Shown: positions 17,506-26,874, numbered from the stretch's first letter. The stretch is DNA of 64,000 nt from an uncultured Acetatifactor sp. (GCA_949840885.1 CATKYJ010000002.1:78115-142114); one strand, 5' to 3'. Program-made: numbers and translations. The notes: generated by a model not told the origin, from the letters alone.

Positions 17506-18438
17506 TCAGGAGAAGCTGATGACCGTGTCTTTGGGCGCTTTCGTCTTCTCTACGCTGATTGCATGGAGTATGGGACCTTCGCCTTTATAGTCCTCCCAGT
17601 ACTCCTTTGCCACCGTGGCCGTCACCTTTACCCATTCCTTTTGCTTCAGCGCCCCGGCGCCGGAAAATTTGCAGGCATAGCCTAAAAAGGACATGTCGTC
17701 CGCGCAGCAGGTCATGGCCAGGCGTCCGGGCACGAAATACCCCTGGGGAAAATTCTCCGGTTTGAGCACCATGGCCACAAACTGCAGCTTTTTGCCCACG
17801 TAGCGCTCCAGATGGTCCATGGAATCCAGGTACCAGATCCCATAGCCCTGATTGTCCAGCACGATGGTCTCCTGGTTCAGATCGTAGGGCAGGTCCTCCT
17901 CGAAGATCTCGTCGATCTCGCCCTGGGCGTCCTCGAAAATTACATCCGCAGACGCATTTACGGCCTTTATGTTTCTTTTGTAGGAATTTAGCTGGTCGCG
18001 CACCGTATCGCAGCGGTTGAAGATGATCATCTCCGATTTACGGATCATTTCCGCCAGGAGAGAGCGCATATTGGTATAGTACACGGGAAAGGTGGAGCCG
18101 TCGATTATGGTAATCTGCTGCTCCGTTTTCCAGTACCAGGGAAGCTTGACATTTTTGAAATTCCACATGCCGTTGAACTCAATCACGATGCGTTCCGGCT
18201 TGTGGAGTTTCTCCAGATCCGTCAAATGCGCCGGATTGAAGTCTTCCTCTTTCTCGATCAGTTCCACTACTGTGCGGCTTTTTTTCAAAAGGGCAGGATC
18301 GTACTCGTTCTCCCCCTCCTCGCAGAGAATCAGCAGGGTCTTTCCCTTAATCTGGAAATAATTCTGTGCCAGCGTAAAAGAGATGAATTCCGTCTTGCCA
18401 CTCTCCAGAAATCCATTGATCATATATACAGGCTTCAT
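17506..18438 (-). CDS. COG0523-family GTPase without the CxCC motif
   Basis: About 310 aa with the P-loop GFLESGKTEF at residues 9-18 and the C-terminal CobW-type domain. The Cys-x-Cys-Cys metal motif that usually follows the second strand is absent (the strand reads LLILCEEGENEYDP). The guanine-specificity position reads NRCD where NKxD is usual. It is a divergent member of the metal-chaperone GTPase family; which metal, if any, is unclear. The start at 18438 follows GGGAG. It lies about 100 nt downstream of the His-rich paralogue, suggesting a shared transcript. Confidence 0.82.
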   Translation of the reverse strand: MKPVYMINGFLESGKTEFISFTLAQNYFQIKGKTLLILCEEGENEYDPALLKKSRTVVELIEKEEDFNPAHLTDLEKLHKPERIVIEFNGMWNFKNVKLPWYWKTEQQITIIDGSTFPVYYTNMRSLLAEMIRKSEMIIFNRCDTVRDQLNSYKRNIKAVNASADVIFEDAQGEIDEIFEEDLPYDLNQETIVLDNQGYGIWYLDSMDHLERYVGKKLQFVAMVLKPENFPQGYFVPGRLAMTCCADDMSFLGYACKFSGAGALKQKEWVKVTATVAKEYWEDYKGEGPILHAISVEKTKAPKDTVISFS

Positions 18439-18538
18439 CTTTGCTCCCATCTGCCCGGTCTCCCGGGCTCTGAAAGGCAGTCCGGTCTCCGCACCGTTTC
18501 TGCCCCTTACCCATTTATCCAGCTGCCTGGTACGCAGC

Positions 18539-19897
18539 TTATCCGCGGAACAGTTCCTCCAGCTTATCCTCCCTTAGCTGGGCGCCGATGACGCAGAACT
18601 TTCCTGTGATCTCCGGCTTTCCTGTCCTGATGTCATGCTCCTGGGGAACATAGTCAAAGTAGACCCATGTGCCGTCTTCCGCAGGCACCATGCCCTTGGC
18701 GCGCAGGATCGCGCCGTACTCTCCGCTGTCCAGGGAAGTCAGGATACTCTCAATGCGCTGAGCCGTGAATTTGGCAGGCGACTCCTTGCCCCAGCTGGTG
18801 AACACTTCGTCCGCATGGTGGTGGCCATGGTGGTCATGATGATCATGGCCGCAGCCGCAGTGCTCATCATGATGGTGGTCATGGCACTCCCCATCGTGGT
18901 GATGATGGCCATGTTCACAGCATTCTCCGTCATGATGATATTCATGGCTTTCCTCGCCATGGTGATGATGGCCATGTTCACAGCACTCTTTCTCATGATG
19001 ATGCCCGTGATCATGGTCCTCCCCATCGTGATGATGACCATGTTCACAGCATTTCCCATCATGATGATGCCCGTGCTCTTCCTCCCCGTCATGATGGTGA
19101 TGCCCGCAGCACTCCTCCCCGTCATGATCATGATGCCCGTGTCCGCAGCACTCCTCCCCGTCATGATCATGATGCCCGTGTCCGCAGCACTCCTCCTCGT
19201 CATGATCATGATGCCCGTGCCCGCAGCACTCCTCCTCATGGTGATGATGATGCTCCTCTTTCGCATGCTCCAGCATCTCTTTCATCATATCCTCCAGGGT
19301 GTCATTCCCCTCTATGGTCTCCAGCACGGCCTTACCCTCCAGTTCCGCAAGGGGTGTTGTTATGATTACAGCTTTGTCATTATGTTCTCTGACCATAGCC
19401 ACGCACTCCTGAAGCTTTGCATCGTTCACCTTGTCCGTCCTGCTCAAGATAATGGTTCCGGCATACTCGATCTGATTGATGAAGAACTCCCCGAAATTCT
19501 TGATATACATCTTCGCCTTGGAGGCATCCACCACCGCCACTGCGCTGTTTACCCGCACATCCAGCTCCACTGCCACATTCTCCACGGCTTTCAGCACGTC
19601 CGACAGTTTTCCCACGCCGGAGGGCTCGATGAGGATCCGCTCAGGCGCATAGGTCTCGATCACCTCTTTCAGCGAAGTTCCGAAATCCCCTACCAGAGAG
19701 CAGCAGATACAGCCGGAGTTCATCTCCCGGATCTCGATTCCGGACTCTTTGAGAAACCCTCCGTCAATGCCGATCTCGCCAAACTCGTTCTCGATAAGCA
19801 GAGTCTTGCTGCCATCCAGCGCCTCCTTTAAAAGCTTCTTGATCAGCGTTGTCTTTCCCGCTCCCAAAAAACCTGAAAACACATCTATCTTTGTCAT
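18539..19897 (-). CDS. COG0523-family metallochaperone GTPase with long His/Cys-rich tract
   Basis: The protein is 452 aa. The P-loop GFLGAGKTT is at residues 9-17, the metal motif GCICC at Cys63/65/66, and the Switch/Walker region IEPSGVGK follows. Residues about 213-363 are a tract of roughly 150 residues dominated by His, Asp, Glu and paired Cys (units such as CCGHGHHDHD), inserted before the C-terminal CobW domain. Members with such tracts are thought to deliver or store zinc, nickel or cobalt. The start at 19897 is chosen because MTKIDVFSGF is the normal beginning and AAAGGATGG precedes it. Confidence 0.92.
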   Translation of the reverse strand: MTKIDVFSGFLGAGKTTLIKKLLKEALDGSKTLLIENEFGEIGIDGGFLKESGIEIREMNSGCICCSLVGDFGTSLKEVIETYAPERILIEPSGVGKLSDVLKAVENVAVELDVRVNSAVAVVDASKAKMYIKNFGEFFINQIEYAGTIILSRTDKVNDAKLQECVAMVREHNDKAVIITTPLAELEGKAVLETIEGNDTLEDMMKEMLEHAKEEHHHHHEEECCGHGHHDHDEEECCGHGHHDHDGEECCGHGHHDHDGEECCGHHHHDGEEEHGHHHDGKCCEHGHHHDGEDHDHGHHHEKECCEHGHHHHGEESHEYHHDGECCEHGHHHHDGECHDHHHDEHCGCGHDHHDHHGHHHADEVFTSWGKESPAKFTAQRIESILTSLDSGEYGAILRAKGMVPAEDGTWVYFDYVPQEHDIRTGKPEITGKFCVIGAQLREDKLEELFRG

Positions 19898-20040
19898 CTT
19901 TACGCCATCCTTTCTCCGGACGTTTTGTCCATAATTGCCCGCCAAAATATTTAGTGCGCTCCAAGAACCCACCTCTCCTATTTTCCCCCAAAAAAGAGTG
20001 ATTGTCAAGAAGCCACTACAAATTTCATAATTGCGGACCC

Positions 20041-20137
20041 ATTCTATATAGAATGACTATTGACAGATCATCCTCCAAAGTTTATTGTATGATTATAGCC
20101 ATCCGGCCGTTTTCTGTAGAGAATATGGTCATATTCT
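20041..20137. promoter_or_regulatory. Divergent regulatory region with two palindromes
   Basis: Between the COG0523 genes and traX-like lie ATTCTATATAGAAT (20041-20054, perfect palindrome) and AGAATATG-gt-CATATTCT (20120-20137, perfect 8-bp arms). A plus-strand promoter TTGACA (20060-20065), 17 nt, TATTGT (20083-20088) lies between them. A possible minus-strand promoter is TTGACA (20003-20008) with GAAAAT 17 nt on. The palindromes share the AGAAT end and look like operators for one dimeric repressor. Neither clearly matches the known Zur, Fur or PerR consensus. Confidence 0.55.
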
Positions 20138-20170
20138 ACCACACAATACTTTCGTAGAAAGGATCTCACG

Positions 20171-21178
20171 ATGGAAAATATCGAGAATTATACACCCTCT
20201 GCTGATTCCCTGCCCGCCGGGAGGGGCGGTTTAAGCGGAAGCACCATCAAAATCATTGCCGTGGCCGCCATGCTCATCGACCATGCAGCGGCCGCAGTGA
20301 TCGCCAGATATCTGGTAAACGGTATCCGGACAGCCTCGGCTGTGGGAAATGCCTACGCCTGGCAGCAGGAACATCTGGCCGTATATACCGTTTACAATCT
20401 CATGCGGGACATCGGGCGGCTGGGCTTCCCCATCTTCTGCTTTCTGCTGGTAGAAGGGTTCCAGCGCACAAAGGATGTCCGTAAATACGCCCTGCGCCTG
20501 GGAATCTTCGCCCTGATTTCAGAACTGCCTTTCAATCTGGCGATATGCGGCCAGACATTCAATTCAGAATATCAAAACGTATACTTCACTTTGCTGCTGG
20601 GCCTCCTGGCGCTTTGTTCCTGCCGGTTCCTGGAGAAATTCGGGAAGCCCGGGGGAAAAGACCTGCCCGCAGCGCCGTGCATAACCTTTCTGGTCACGGG
20701 AGCGCTTCTTCCAGGCGTCTATCTATGGGCAAGCGATCTGCCTGCCGGGGAAAACGAGCGCCTCATTGCCGCTGTCCTGGTAAGCGGCGCCACTGCCATA
20801 GGGCTCTTTCTGTACGGAATACATCAGGGGCTGCGGCAGGTTGAAAAGCTGGGCGCGAATCTGACGGCATTGGCTTTATGCATGACAGCGGCGGAATTTT
20901 TGCGCACGGATTATGCAGGAATGGGCGTGCTGGCCATTTACACAATGTATCTCTTGCGCAAGCGCAAGACACTTGCCATGGCGGCAGGATGCGTGGTGCT
21001 ATGCGCCATGAGCATGACGGAACTGCCTGCCTTTTTTGCCGTCATTCCCATTGCCATGTACAATGGCAGACGGGGGCTGAAGATGAAATATTTCTTCTAT
21101 GCTTTCTATCCGGCCCATCTGGCTATCCTCTATATCATCTGTGTCCTGATGGGTCTTGGGAGCGTGACTCTGCTGTAG
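20171..21178 (+). CDS. TraX family protein
   Basis: The protein is 335 aa, predicted integral membrane with 8-9 helices. The opening LSGSTIKIIAVAAMLIDH and the segment GRLGFPIFCFLLVEGFQRTKD are typical of TraX. In F-like plasmids TraX acetylates pilin. Chromosomal copies in Firmicutes have no conjugation context, and none is seen here, so the substrate is unknown. A single gene with its own promoter and AAAGGAT site. The 145 nt after it hold two imperfect inverted repeats (around 21207-21258 and 21261-21287) before the ABC operon. Confidence 0.9.
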   Translation: MENIENYTPSADSLPAGRGGLSGSTIKIIAVAAMLIDHAAAAVIARYLVNGIRTASAVGNAYAWQQEHLAVYTVYNLMRDIGRLGFPIFCFLLVEGFQRTKDVRKYALRLGIFALISELPFNLAICGQTFNSEYQNVYFTLLLGLLALCSCRFLEKFGKPGGKDLPAAPCITFLVTGALLPGVYLWASDLPAGENERLIAAVLVSGATAIGLFLYGIHQGLRQVEKLGANLTALALCMTAAEFLRTDYAGMGVLAIYTMYLLRKRKTLAMAAGCVVLCAMSMTELPAFFAVIPIAMYNGRRGLKMKYFFYAFYPAHLAILYIICVLMGLGSVTLL

Positions 21179-21323
21179 GAGGCACTTACTTACGAGTAGT
21201 CAAATTTGCCGCCTGTCCACGATGCTTTCCACTGGTGGGCCAGGCGGCTTGGCAAATACATACTGTAGACTGCCAGAATTTACAGTATGGAAAAAACGAT
21301 AATCACGCAGGAGGAAATATATC

Positions 21324-22043
21324 ATGCTGGAAGTCATTCATTTAGCCAAAAAATACGGAAAGACCCTGGCCGTGGACGATGTGGGGTTCACAGTGCCGGA
21401 CGGCAGAATCGGAATTCTCTTAGGCCCCAACGGCGCGGGAAAATCCACGGTCATCAAAAGCATTGCAGGGCTTCTGCGGTTCAAGGGCGCCATCCGCATT
21501 CAGGGACAGGATTCCCGCAGCCTGGAAGCCAAAAAGCAGTTTGCCTATGTGCCGGAGCTCCCCTACATGTACGATGCCCTCACGGTGCGGGAGCATTTGG
21601 AATTCATCTGCAGGGCCTACGGCATGGCTTTCCCCGAGGAACAGGCGCAGTCTCTCTTCCGCAGCTTCGAGCTTTCGGACAAGCTGGACAAGCTGGGCAA
21701 CGAACTCTCCAAGGGCATGATGCAGAAAGTCAGCATCTGCTGCGCCCTTGTCACCAATCCGAAAGTAATTCTGCTGGACGAGCCCATGGTGGGCCTGGAT
21801 CCTGCGGCCATCAAGGAGCTGAAAGCCCGGATTCTGGAATTGAAAGAGGCCGGATGTACCGTGTTGATCAGCACCCATATGCTGGAAATGGTAAAGGAAT
21901 TGTGGGACGTGACTTTCGTGATGGACAAAGGACATATCCTTGGCACTTATACAAAGGAAGCCCTGGCCAGCGAGGATCTGGAAGAGCTTTACTTCTCCGT
22001 GACAAAGCAGACAGCGGAGCAGGCGGCCGGAGACGGGAGGTAA
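21324..22043 (+). CDS. ABC transporter ATP-binding protein
   Basis: The protein is 239 aa: a complete nucleotide-binding domain. Walker A is GPNGAGKST, the signature is LSKGMMQK, Walker B is VILLDEPMVGLDP, and the H-loop is ISTHMLEM. The signature lacks the usual GG after LS, as in many drug/peptide-export (BcrA/NatA-like) ATPases. An AGGAGG site precedes the ATG. Its stop lies 3 nt before the permease ATG, so the two form one exporter. Confidence 0.95.
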   Translation: MLEVIHLAKKYGKTLAVDDVGFTVPDGRIGILLGPNGAGKSTVIKSIAGLLRFKGAIRIQGQDSRSLEAKKQFAYVPELPYMYDALTVREHLEFICRAYGMAFPEEQAQSLFRSFELSDKLDKLGNELSKGMMQKVSICCALVTNPKVILLDEPMVGLDPAAIKELKARILELKEAGCTVLISTHMLEMVKELWDVTFVMDKGHILGTYTKEALASEDLEELYFSVTKQTAEQAAGDGR

Positions 22044-22046
22044 GCC

Positions 22047-23627
22047 ATGGGAGCGATAGGATATCTCTATAAAAGGACATTGGTCAATAAGACAAAGGCC
22101 GCCCTGCGCAAGCCGGTGACATATTTCCTGCTGGTTATGGTTGTATTCTACTTTACCGCGGTTCCCCTCTCCCTGAAGAATCTGGTAGCAGGAACGGGGA
22201 TCGACACCCCCGAGGGTATGGCGGGCATGCTGACCGTAATCGCTTTCTGGCTGATTCCGGCCAACTTAATCGCCTACGCGAAGCGCAGGGGGCTGGTATA
22301 CCGGGGCAGCGATGTGCACTTCCTCTTTCCGGCGCCGGTTTCTCCTAAACGAGTGCTGCTCTACGCCTTTCTCAGAACCCTGTTCATGCAGATTCTGATC
22401 AATCTTTTTGCCGTGATATGCGGCGGCATGCTGTTCCTTGTAGATGGCTGGAAGCTGGCTTTGTATTTTGTGTTTTCCATTTTCGTGGAAAATCTTTTGG
22501 AGGGAAGCATTATGCTCCTGCTCTATGGCTCGGAGCGCATGCAGGAAAAGCAGCGGCGGCTGGTGGTAAAGGCTGCTTACGGTCTTGTGATCATATTGCT
22601 TGCCATGGGTGTCTGTACCTATCTGCAGGAAGGGCTCACCACGAACATTCTGTCTCGTTTCCTGCACAGCGATATGATACAGATGGTGCCCCTGGTGGGC
22701 TGGTATATCGCCGTAGTGCATCTGCTCTTCCTGGGGCCCACCGCAGTGAACGTGGCCGGAACCGTGTGCTATGGGGTGTTTCTGATAGCCATGGTGGCAG
22801 CGGCATGGCGGATGAAGTGTACCGGAGGATATTATGAAGATGCCATGAAGTTCGCGGATGATTACGAGGAAGTTCTGGCCAGCCGCAATCAGGGGGATAA
22901 TGGCGTGAAGCGGCTGGGCAAAAAGCAGAAATTCAACAAGGCAAGCATCCGCTGGCGCGGAAAAGGAGCCGCTGCCCTGTTCTACAGACAGCTCCTGGAA
23001 TATAAAAAGAGCAGATATTTTATTTTTGACATCAATACTGTGGTGGCACTCCTGGCGGGCGCGGGGCTGTCATATCTGTACAAAAGCGAGGGCGGATTTG
23101 GGGGGCTGGAGAACTATCGGGCATTCATTGTACCTGCCATTGCAGCTTACATGATCTTCATCTTCACCGGCTTCGGCGGGAAGTGGGCAAAGGAGCTGAA
23201 ATCCCCCTATACCTACCTGCTTCCCGACTCGCCATTCAAAAAGCTTCTGGCAGCCACCATGATACAGCATGTACAAAGCCTTGTGAACGGCTGCCTGATA
23301 ACAGTGCCATGTGCTGTCGTCATAGGCCTTTCGCCAGCCGAAGCCCTGCTCACCATCCTCTTTTATATGGCCCTGTCAGGAGGTAAGCTGTACTCTCTGG
23401 CTGTCGCCCAGGTCGTGGCCGGGTCTTCCATCGGCAATACTGGTAGACAGCTGATCCAAATGCTGCTATTGTGCATTGCCATATTTGTCTCTGTCATGGG
23501 AGCCATCCTGGGCATGAGTGTCGGAGGCGTGCTGCTTGCTCTGGGAATCATGGATCTGTTCCTGATCCTGTTCACCGCTATCTATATGGTGATCGCCACA
23601 TTGAATTTTTACAACATCGAGACTTAG
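22047..23627 (+). CDS. Putative ABC exporter membrane subunit
   Basis: The protein is 526 aa with about a dozen hydrophobic segments in two clusters (residues 20-260 and 320-520) around a basic cytoplasmic linker. It fits the ABC_export (PF16962) family: RRGLVYRGSDVHFLFPAPVSP near the beginning, and ELKSPYTYLLPDSPFKKL in the middle. The partner ATPase is directly upstream. The cargo is unknown. It overlaps the convergent XRE regulator by 4 nt. Confidence 0.85.
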   Translation: MGAIGYLYKRTLVNKTKAALRKPVTYFLLVMVVFYFTAVPLSLKNLVAGTGIDTPEGMAGMLTVIAFWLIPANLIAYAKRRGLVYRGSDVHFLFPAPVSPKRVLLYAFLRTLFMQILINLFAVICGGMLFLVDGWKLALYFVFSIFVENLLEGSIMLLLYGSERMQEKQRRLVVKAAYGLVIILLAMGVCTYLQEGLTTNILSRFLHSDMIQMVPLVGWYIAVVHLLFLGPTAVNVAGTVCYGVFLIAMVAAAWRMKCTGGYYEDAMKFADDYEEVLASRNQGDNGVKRLGKKQKFNKASIRWRGKGAAALFYRQLLEYKKSRYFIFDINTVVALLAGAGLSYLYKSEGGFGGLENYRAFIVPAIAAYMIFIFTGFGGKWAKELKSPYTYLLPDSPFKKLLAATMIQHVQSLVNGCLITVPCAVVIGLSPAEALLTILFYMALSGGKLYSLAVAQVVAGSSIGNTGRQLIQMLLLCIAIFVSVMGAILGMSVGGVLLALGIMDLFLILFTAIYMVIATLNFYNIET

Positions 23628-23977
23628 ACGCCGCCGTGGAGATGCTCCATGTATTTCACGAAATCCACCACTGTGGCCTGTGCGCCCTTGTTCAGGGACA
23701 GGACGGTATTGACTATGTCCTGGGCCGTATAGTCCGGAGACACATAGCCGTCTAAAAGTTCCGGTGGGCAGCGGTATTTTGTACGCCCCAGCAGATAGTC
23801 GGTGGTGACAAGGAAGAAGTCGGCCAGCCTGCACAGCGTTTGCAGATCAGGGGAATGTACATCGTTCTCATAATTGGAAATAGTACCTACGGACAAGTTC
23901 AGCGCAGATGCCAGCTCCTTTTGACCGAGTTCTTTTTCCCTGCGCAGATCTGCCAGTTTATTGCCGATTCCTCCCAT
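23624..23977 (-). CDS. XRE-family helix-turn-helix regulator
   Basis: The protein is 117 aa. Residues 5-62 form a Cro/CI-type HTH (LADLRREKELGQKELASAL, then GTISNYENDVHSPD), ending in the common TTDYLLGR motif. The C-terminal 50 residues are a small helical tail. It converges with the ABC permease gene and overlaps its last 4 nt. GGGGAGG precedes the start. Its targets cannot be read; the adjacent exporter is one candidate. Confidence 0.9.
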   Translation of the reverse strand: MGGIGNKLADLRREKELGQKELASALNLSVGTISNYENDVHSPDLQTLCRLADFFLVTTDYLLGRTKYRCPPELLDGYVSPDYTAQDIVNTVLSLNKGAQATVVDFVKYMEHLHGGV

Positions 23978-24138
23978 GGACTGCCTCCCCTCCTGATAAC
24001 TGTGGATCCCGGTACTATTTTAAAAGATTCTGCGGATTATAAAATATGTTTTCACAAATACAATAAAATTATGCCCAAATTATAGGTCGCCTGAATTTTT
24101 GACAGCATTTTTCCATATCTGCAAAAAAGCGGCACACA

Positions 24139-24167
24139 TTGACTTTGGGGAACCGGAATGATAAGAT
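24139..24167 (+). promoter_or_regulatory. Promoter of pyrF
   Basis: TTGACT (24139-24144), a 17-nt spacer and TAAGAT (24162-24167), about 50 nt before the pyrF start. Confidence 0.72.
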
Positions 24168-24217
24168 GTTTATAAGAAATTTGCGGACAGATATTTTACG
24201 CAGGAAAGAGGGAAAAC

Positions 24218-25162
24218 ATGATCAACAAGCTGATTGCAAAAATTCGCAAGACCAACGCGCCTATTGTGGTAGGCCTGGATCCCATGATGAAATTCGTGCC
24301 GGACCACATCAAAAAAGCCGCCTTTGCCCAATGCGGGGAGACCCTGGAGGGCGCGGCGGAAGCCATCTGGCAGTACAATAAGGGCATCGTGGACGCCATT
24401 TGGGATCTGGTGCCTGCAGTGAAGCCTCAGATCGCCATGTATGAGCAGTTCGGCCTCCCCGGGCTTGCGGCATTCCAAAAGACGATAGATTACTGCAAGT
24501 CAAAGGATCTGGTGGTCATCGGCGATGTGAAGCGCGGCGACATCGGCAGTACCTCCGAAGCCTATGCGGTGGGACATCTGGGGCAGGTACAGGTGGGAAG
24601 CCAGAGATATTACGGATTTGGCGAAGATTTTTCCACGGTGAACCCCTATCTGGGCTCTGACGGCGTAAAGCCTTTCTTAAAAGTATGCGCGGAGGAGAAA
24701 AAGGGAATCTTCGTTCTGGTGAAGACCTCCAATCCCAGCAGCGGCGAGTTTCAGGATCGCCTGGTAAAGAATGGGGCGGCAGAAACGCCGCTGTATGAAA
24801 TCATAGGCGGCATGGTGAACGCCTGGGCGGAGGAAACCATGCCCGAGCAGGGAGATTACAGTTATGTAGGCGCTGTCGTGGGCGCCACCTATCCGGAGCA
24901 GGGCCGGATCTTACGCCGGATCATGCCCAAATCCTTTATCCTGGTGCCCGGCTATGGCGCTCAGGGCGGCAAAGGAGCGGATCTGGTACATTTCTTCGAT
25001 CAGGACGGACTGGGGGCCATCGTCAATTCCTCCAGGGGCATCATAGCGGCATACCAGCAGGAGCAGTATGCCCGCTTCGGCGGCGAGGGCTATGCGGATG
25101 CCTCCAGGGCAGCCGTGCTGGCCATGCGGGAGGACATAGGCGCTGCGCTGGGCAGGCTGTAG
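24218..25162 (+). CDS. pyrF: Orotidine 5'-phosphate decarboxylase
   Basis: Converts OMP to UMP, the last step of pyrimidine synthesis. The 314-aa length and the motif GDVKRGDIGSTSEAYA identify the longer subtype, as does the PIVVGLDPM beginning. The catalytic Lys/Asp array is in the DVKRGD segment. It stands alone under its own promoter, away from pyrBI. A strong hairpin follows the stop. Confidence 0.95.
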   Translation: MINKLIAKIRKTNAPIVVGLDPMMKFVPDHIKKAAFAQCGETLEGAAEAIWQYNKGIVDAIWDLVPAVKPQIAMYEQFGLPGLAAFQKTIDYCKSKDLVVIGDVKRGDIGSTSEAYAVGHLGQVQVGSQRYYGFGEDFSTVNPYLGSDGVKPFLKVCAEEKKGIFVLVKTSNPSSGEFQDRLVKNGAAETPLYEIIGGMVNAWAEETMPEQGDYSYVGAVVGATYPEQGRILRRIMPKSFILVPGYGAQGGKGADLVHFFDQDGLGAIVNSSRGIIAAYQQEQYARFGGEGYADASRAAVLAMREDIGAALGRL

Positions 25163-25223
25163 CGGCTATCAATTCTGACCTGCTCTTTACAGGATGATGC
25201 TGCAGCAAACGCGCAGACCGCAA

Positions 25224-25258
25224 GGGGCAATGGAAAGCTGCCGTCTTTCCATTGCCCC
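25224..25258. terminator. Hairpin between convergent pyrF and response-regulator genes
   Basis: A perfect 14-bp stem, GGGGCAATGGAAAG (25224-25237) with CTTTCCATTGCCCC (25245-25258), around a 7-nt loop. The position between convergent genes suggests bidirectional termination, but neither side has a good T-run. Confidence 0.6.
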
Positions 25259-25284
25259 AAAACTCCCCTGAATCCCGGAAGTGG

Positions 25285-25995
25285 TTACCCCACCTTATAT
25301 CCGTTCCCCCACACCACTTTCAGGTATCTGGGCTCCTTGGGGTTCTTCTCAATCTTCTCTCTGATATGCCGGATATGCACCGCTATGGTATTGTCCGCGC
25401 CGATGGCCTGCATATGCCAGATATTTTCATAGATCTGCCTGTTGGAGAACACCTTGCCCCGCTGCTGTACCAGGAAGCGCAGAATCTTATATTCAATGGG
25501 CGTCAGGCGCACACTCCTCCCCTCCACGGTGACTTTCCTCTGGGTGTCATCAATGACGAGCTCATCTACCTTGTAGATTCTGTCGATATTTGCGCACATG
25601 TTCACCAGCTGGGTGTACCTGCGCAGCTGGGATTTGATCCTGGCCAAAAGTTCCAAAGGATTGCAGTCCGCGGTCACATAATCGTCCGCCCCCGCTTCCA
25701 GAGCCATGATCTTCGCTGTCTCCGCAGACTGGGCGGATACTACGATCAAAGGGATGCTGCTCTTCTTGCGCAGTCCTGCGATCATCTCTATTCCCTTGTC
25801 CCAGCCCTTGTCGTTCAGTTCCACATCCACCAGCATCAAATGAATCCGGTCATGCTCCAACATGCTGTGCAGATGATCCAGATCTGCAGCCACCAGCACC
25901 GAAAATTCTTCCCCATACAGCAATGGCGCCATCTTTTCCGCAATCCCTGTCTTATTGTTATACACCAGAATATTTTTCTCCATCGTATTCTCCAT
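25285..25995 (-). CDS. OmpR-family response regulator with degenerate receiver
   Basis: The protein is 236 aa. The winged-helix domain is intact and very close to that of the regulator at 14715-15407 (RLTPIEYKILRFL, VHIRHIREKIEKNP, YLKVVWGNGYK). In the receiver the acidic pair is replaced by Asn13-Asn14 (VYNNKT) and the conserved Lys by Ala109 (YVTADCNP), while Asp57 and Ser87 remain. Mg-dependent phosphorylation is therefore doubtful. No histidine kinase is adjacent: it is the third gene after an ECF sigma factor and an anti-sigma-like gene, 30 nt from the latter. Starts at residue 1 or residue 5 are both possible. Confidence 0.9.
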   Translation of the reverse strand: MENTMEKNILVYNNKTGIAEKMAPLLYGEEFSVLVAADLDHLHSMLEHDRIHLMLVDVELNDKGWDKGIEMIAGLRKKSSIPLIVVSAQSAETAKIMALEAGADDYVTADCNPLELLARIKSQLRRYTQLVNMCANIDRIYKVDELVIDDTQRKVTVEGRSVRLTPIEYKILRFLVQQRGKVFSNRQIYENIWHMQAIGADNTIAVHIRHIREKIEKNPKEPRYLKVVWGNGYKVG

Positions 25996-26025
25996 CCTCT
26001 CCCAGTCGGCAGCCGACTGTCACTC

Positions 26026-26874
26026 TTATTCCATAAAGTACACCGTCAGATCCAGGCTATTCAGGATCCGCTGGATTTCATTCTCCTCAAACCCTCCGAA
26101 ACTGACTGTCAGATCTCTGCCGTTTACGGAGATTACCGCGTGAACCGACTCCAGTTCCCCGGACTGATCCACTATGTCAAACACCTTGTAATTCAGCCCC
26201 TGGCTGTTGGTAAAATTTCTTTCGTTACAGTTCTGTCCCATAAAGGCTGTGGCGGAACTATAGCTTTCATACTGTCTGTTATCCGTCTGGTGCAGGGAGA
26301 ACCAGGAATCCTCGTTCCTGAGGTCCATATAAATATCCTCTCCTCCGCCGAAGACGCACACCCGCTCACTGGCAAATTCCCTTTCGAACAGGCTTTTCAC
26401 CGGAATCGCTATCACGGTTTCCTCCGCCGCCAAAAACGCCTCCAGAGAATCGTATTCCACACTCTCCTCTTCTATGTCTATCACTTGTGGGTCAGGGATA
26501 GTGTCCGCTATAGGAAATACCCCCCCTAAGCCGAAATTTGAGGCTATGTCCCGCAGCTTCCCCATCTCCCCTGCTCCGGAAAGCAGGTCATCATCGACGG
26601 AGGGGCCGTCCCCCTCTCCGGATCTGGTAACGGCAAACCCGTTCTCTCTCATGGAAATGACACTGTCTCTATAGCTTTTGGCCGCTATTGTCCCCACGCC
26701 ACAGAGAAGAAATACCGTGGCTGCCACGCAGCCTTTTGCCATCAGGACCTTTCTTCTCTGGCGCCGCATCCTGGCGTGATGCAGTTCATCCTGAACCTCT
26801 TTCGCGCTGAGAGACATCCTTGGTAGTTCCTTTGAGGCTTCCCGATATGCATCCCGAAATTTATCCAAAGTCAT
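26026..26874 (-). CDS. Anti-sigma-factor-like single-pass membrane protein
   Basis: The protein is 282 aa. A cytoplasmic N-terminus of about 45 residues precedes one membrane helix (about 48-66, VAATVFLLCGVGTIAA). The extracytoplasmic domain of about 210 residues is acidic in its first half, and its last part (LNYKVFDIVDQSG to the end) resembles the DUF4367-type domain of Firmicutes sigma-regulatory proteins. No zinc-binding anti-sigma motif is visible. Its start overlaps the end of the sigma gene by 14 nt, the usual arrangement of a sigma factor and its antagonist. Function is inferred mainly from that. Confidence 0.75.
   Translation of the reverse strand: MTLDKFRDAYREASKELPRMSLSAKEVQDELHHARMRRQRRKVLMAKGCVAATVFLLCGVGTIAAKSYRDSVISMRENGFAVTRSGEGDGPSVDDDLLSGAGEMGKLRDIASNFGLGGVFPIADTIPDPQVIDIEEESVEYDSLEAFLAAEETVIAIPVKSLFEREFASERVCVFGGGEDIYMDLRNEDSWFSLHQTDNRQYESYSSATAFMGQNCNERNFTNSQGLNYKVFDIVDQSGELESVHAVISVNGRDLTVSFGGFEENEIQRILNSLDLTVYFME

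Noticed and set aside
18739..19266. A 175-codon minus-strand frame within the His tract, Met/Ile/Thr-rich
   Set aside because: It is an out-of-frame reading of the same repeats in a real gene.
18635..19831. A 398-codon plus-strand frame rich in Met and Val opposite the His-rich COG0523 gene
   Set aside because: The composition is the mirror image of the His/Asp codon repeats; no start signal or family supports it.
20171..21178. Part of a conjugative element because of TraX
   Set aside because: No relaxase, coupling protein, integrase or other transfer gene is present; chromosomal TraX homologues occur on their own.
25252..26529. A 425-codon plus-strand frame spanning the regulator and anti-sigma genes
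   Set aside because: Antisense to two real genes with intact domains; no ribosome binding site or motif.
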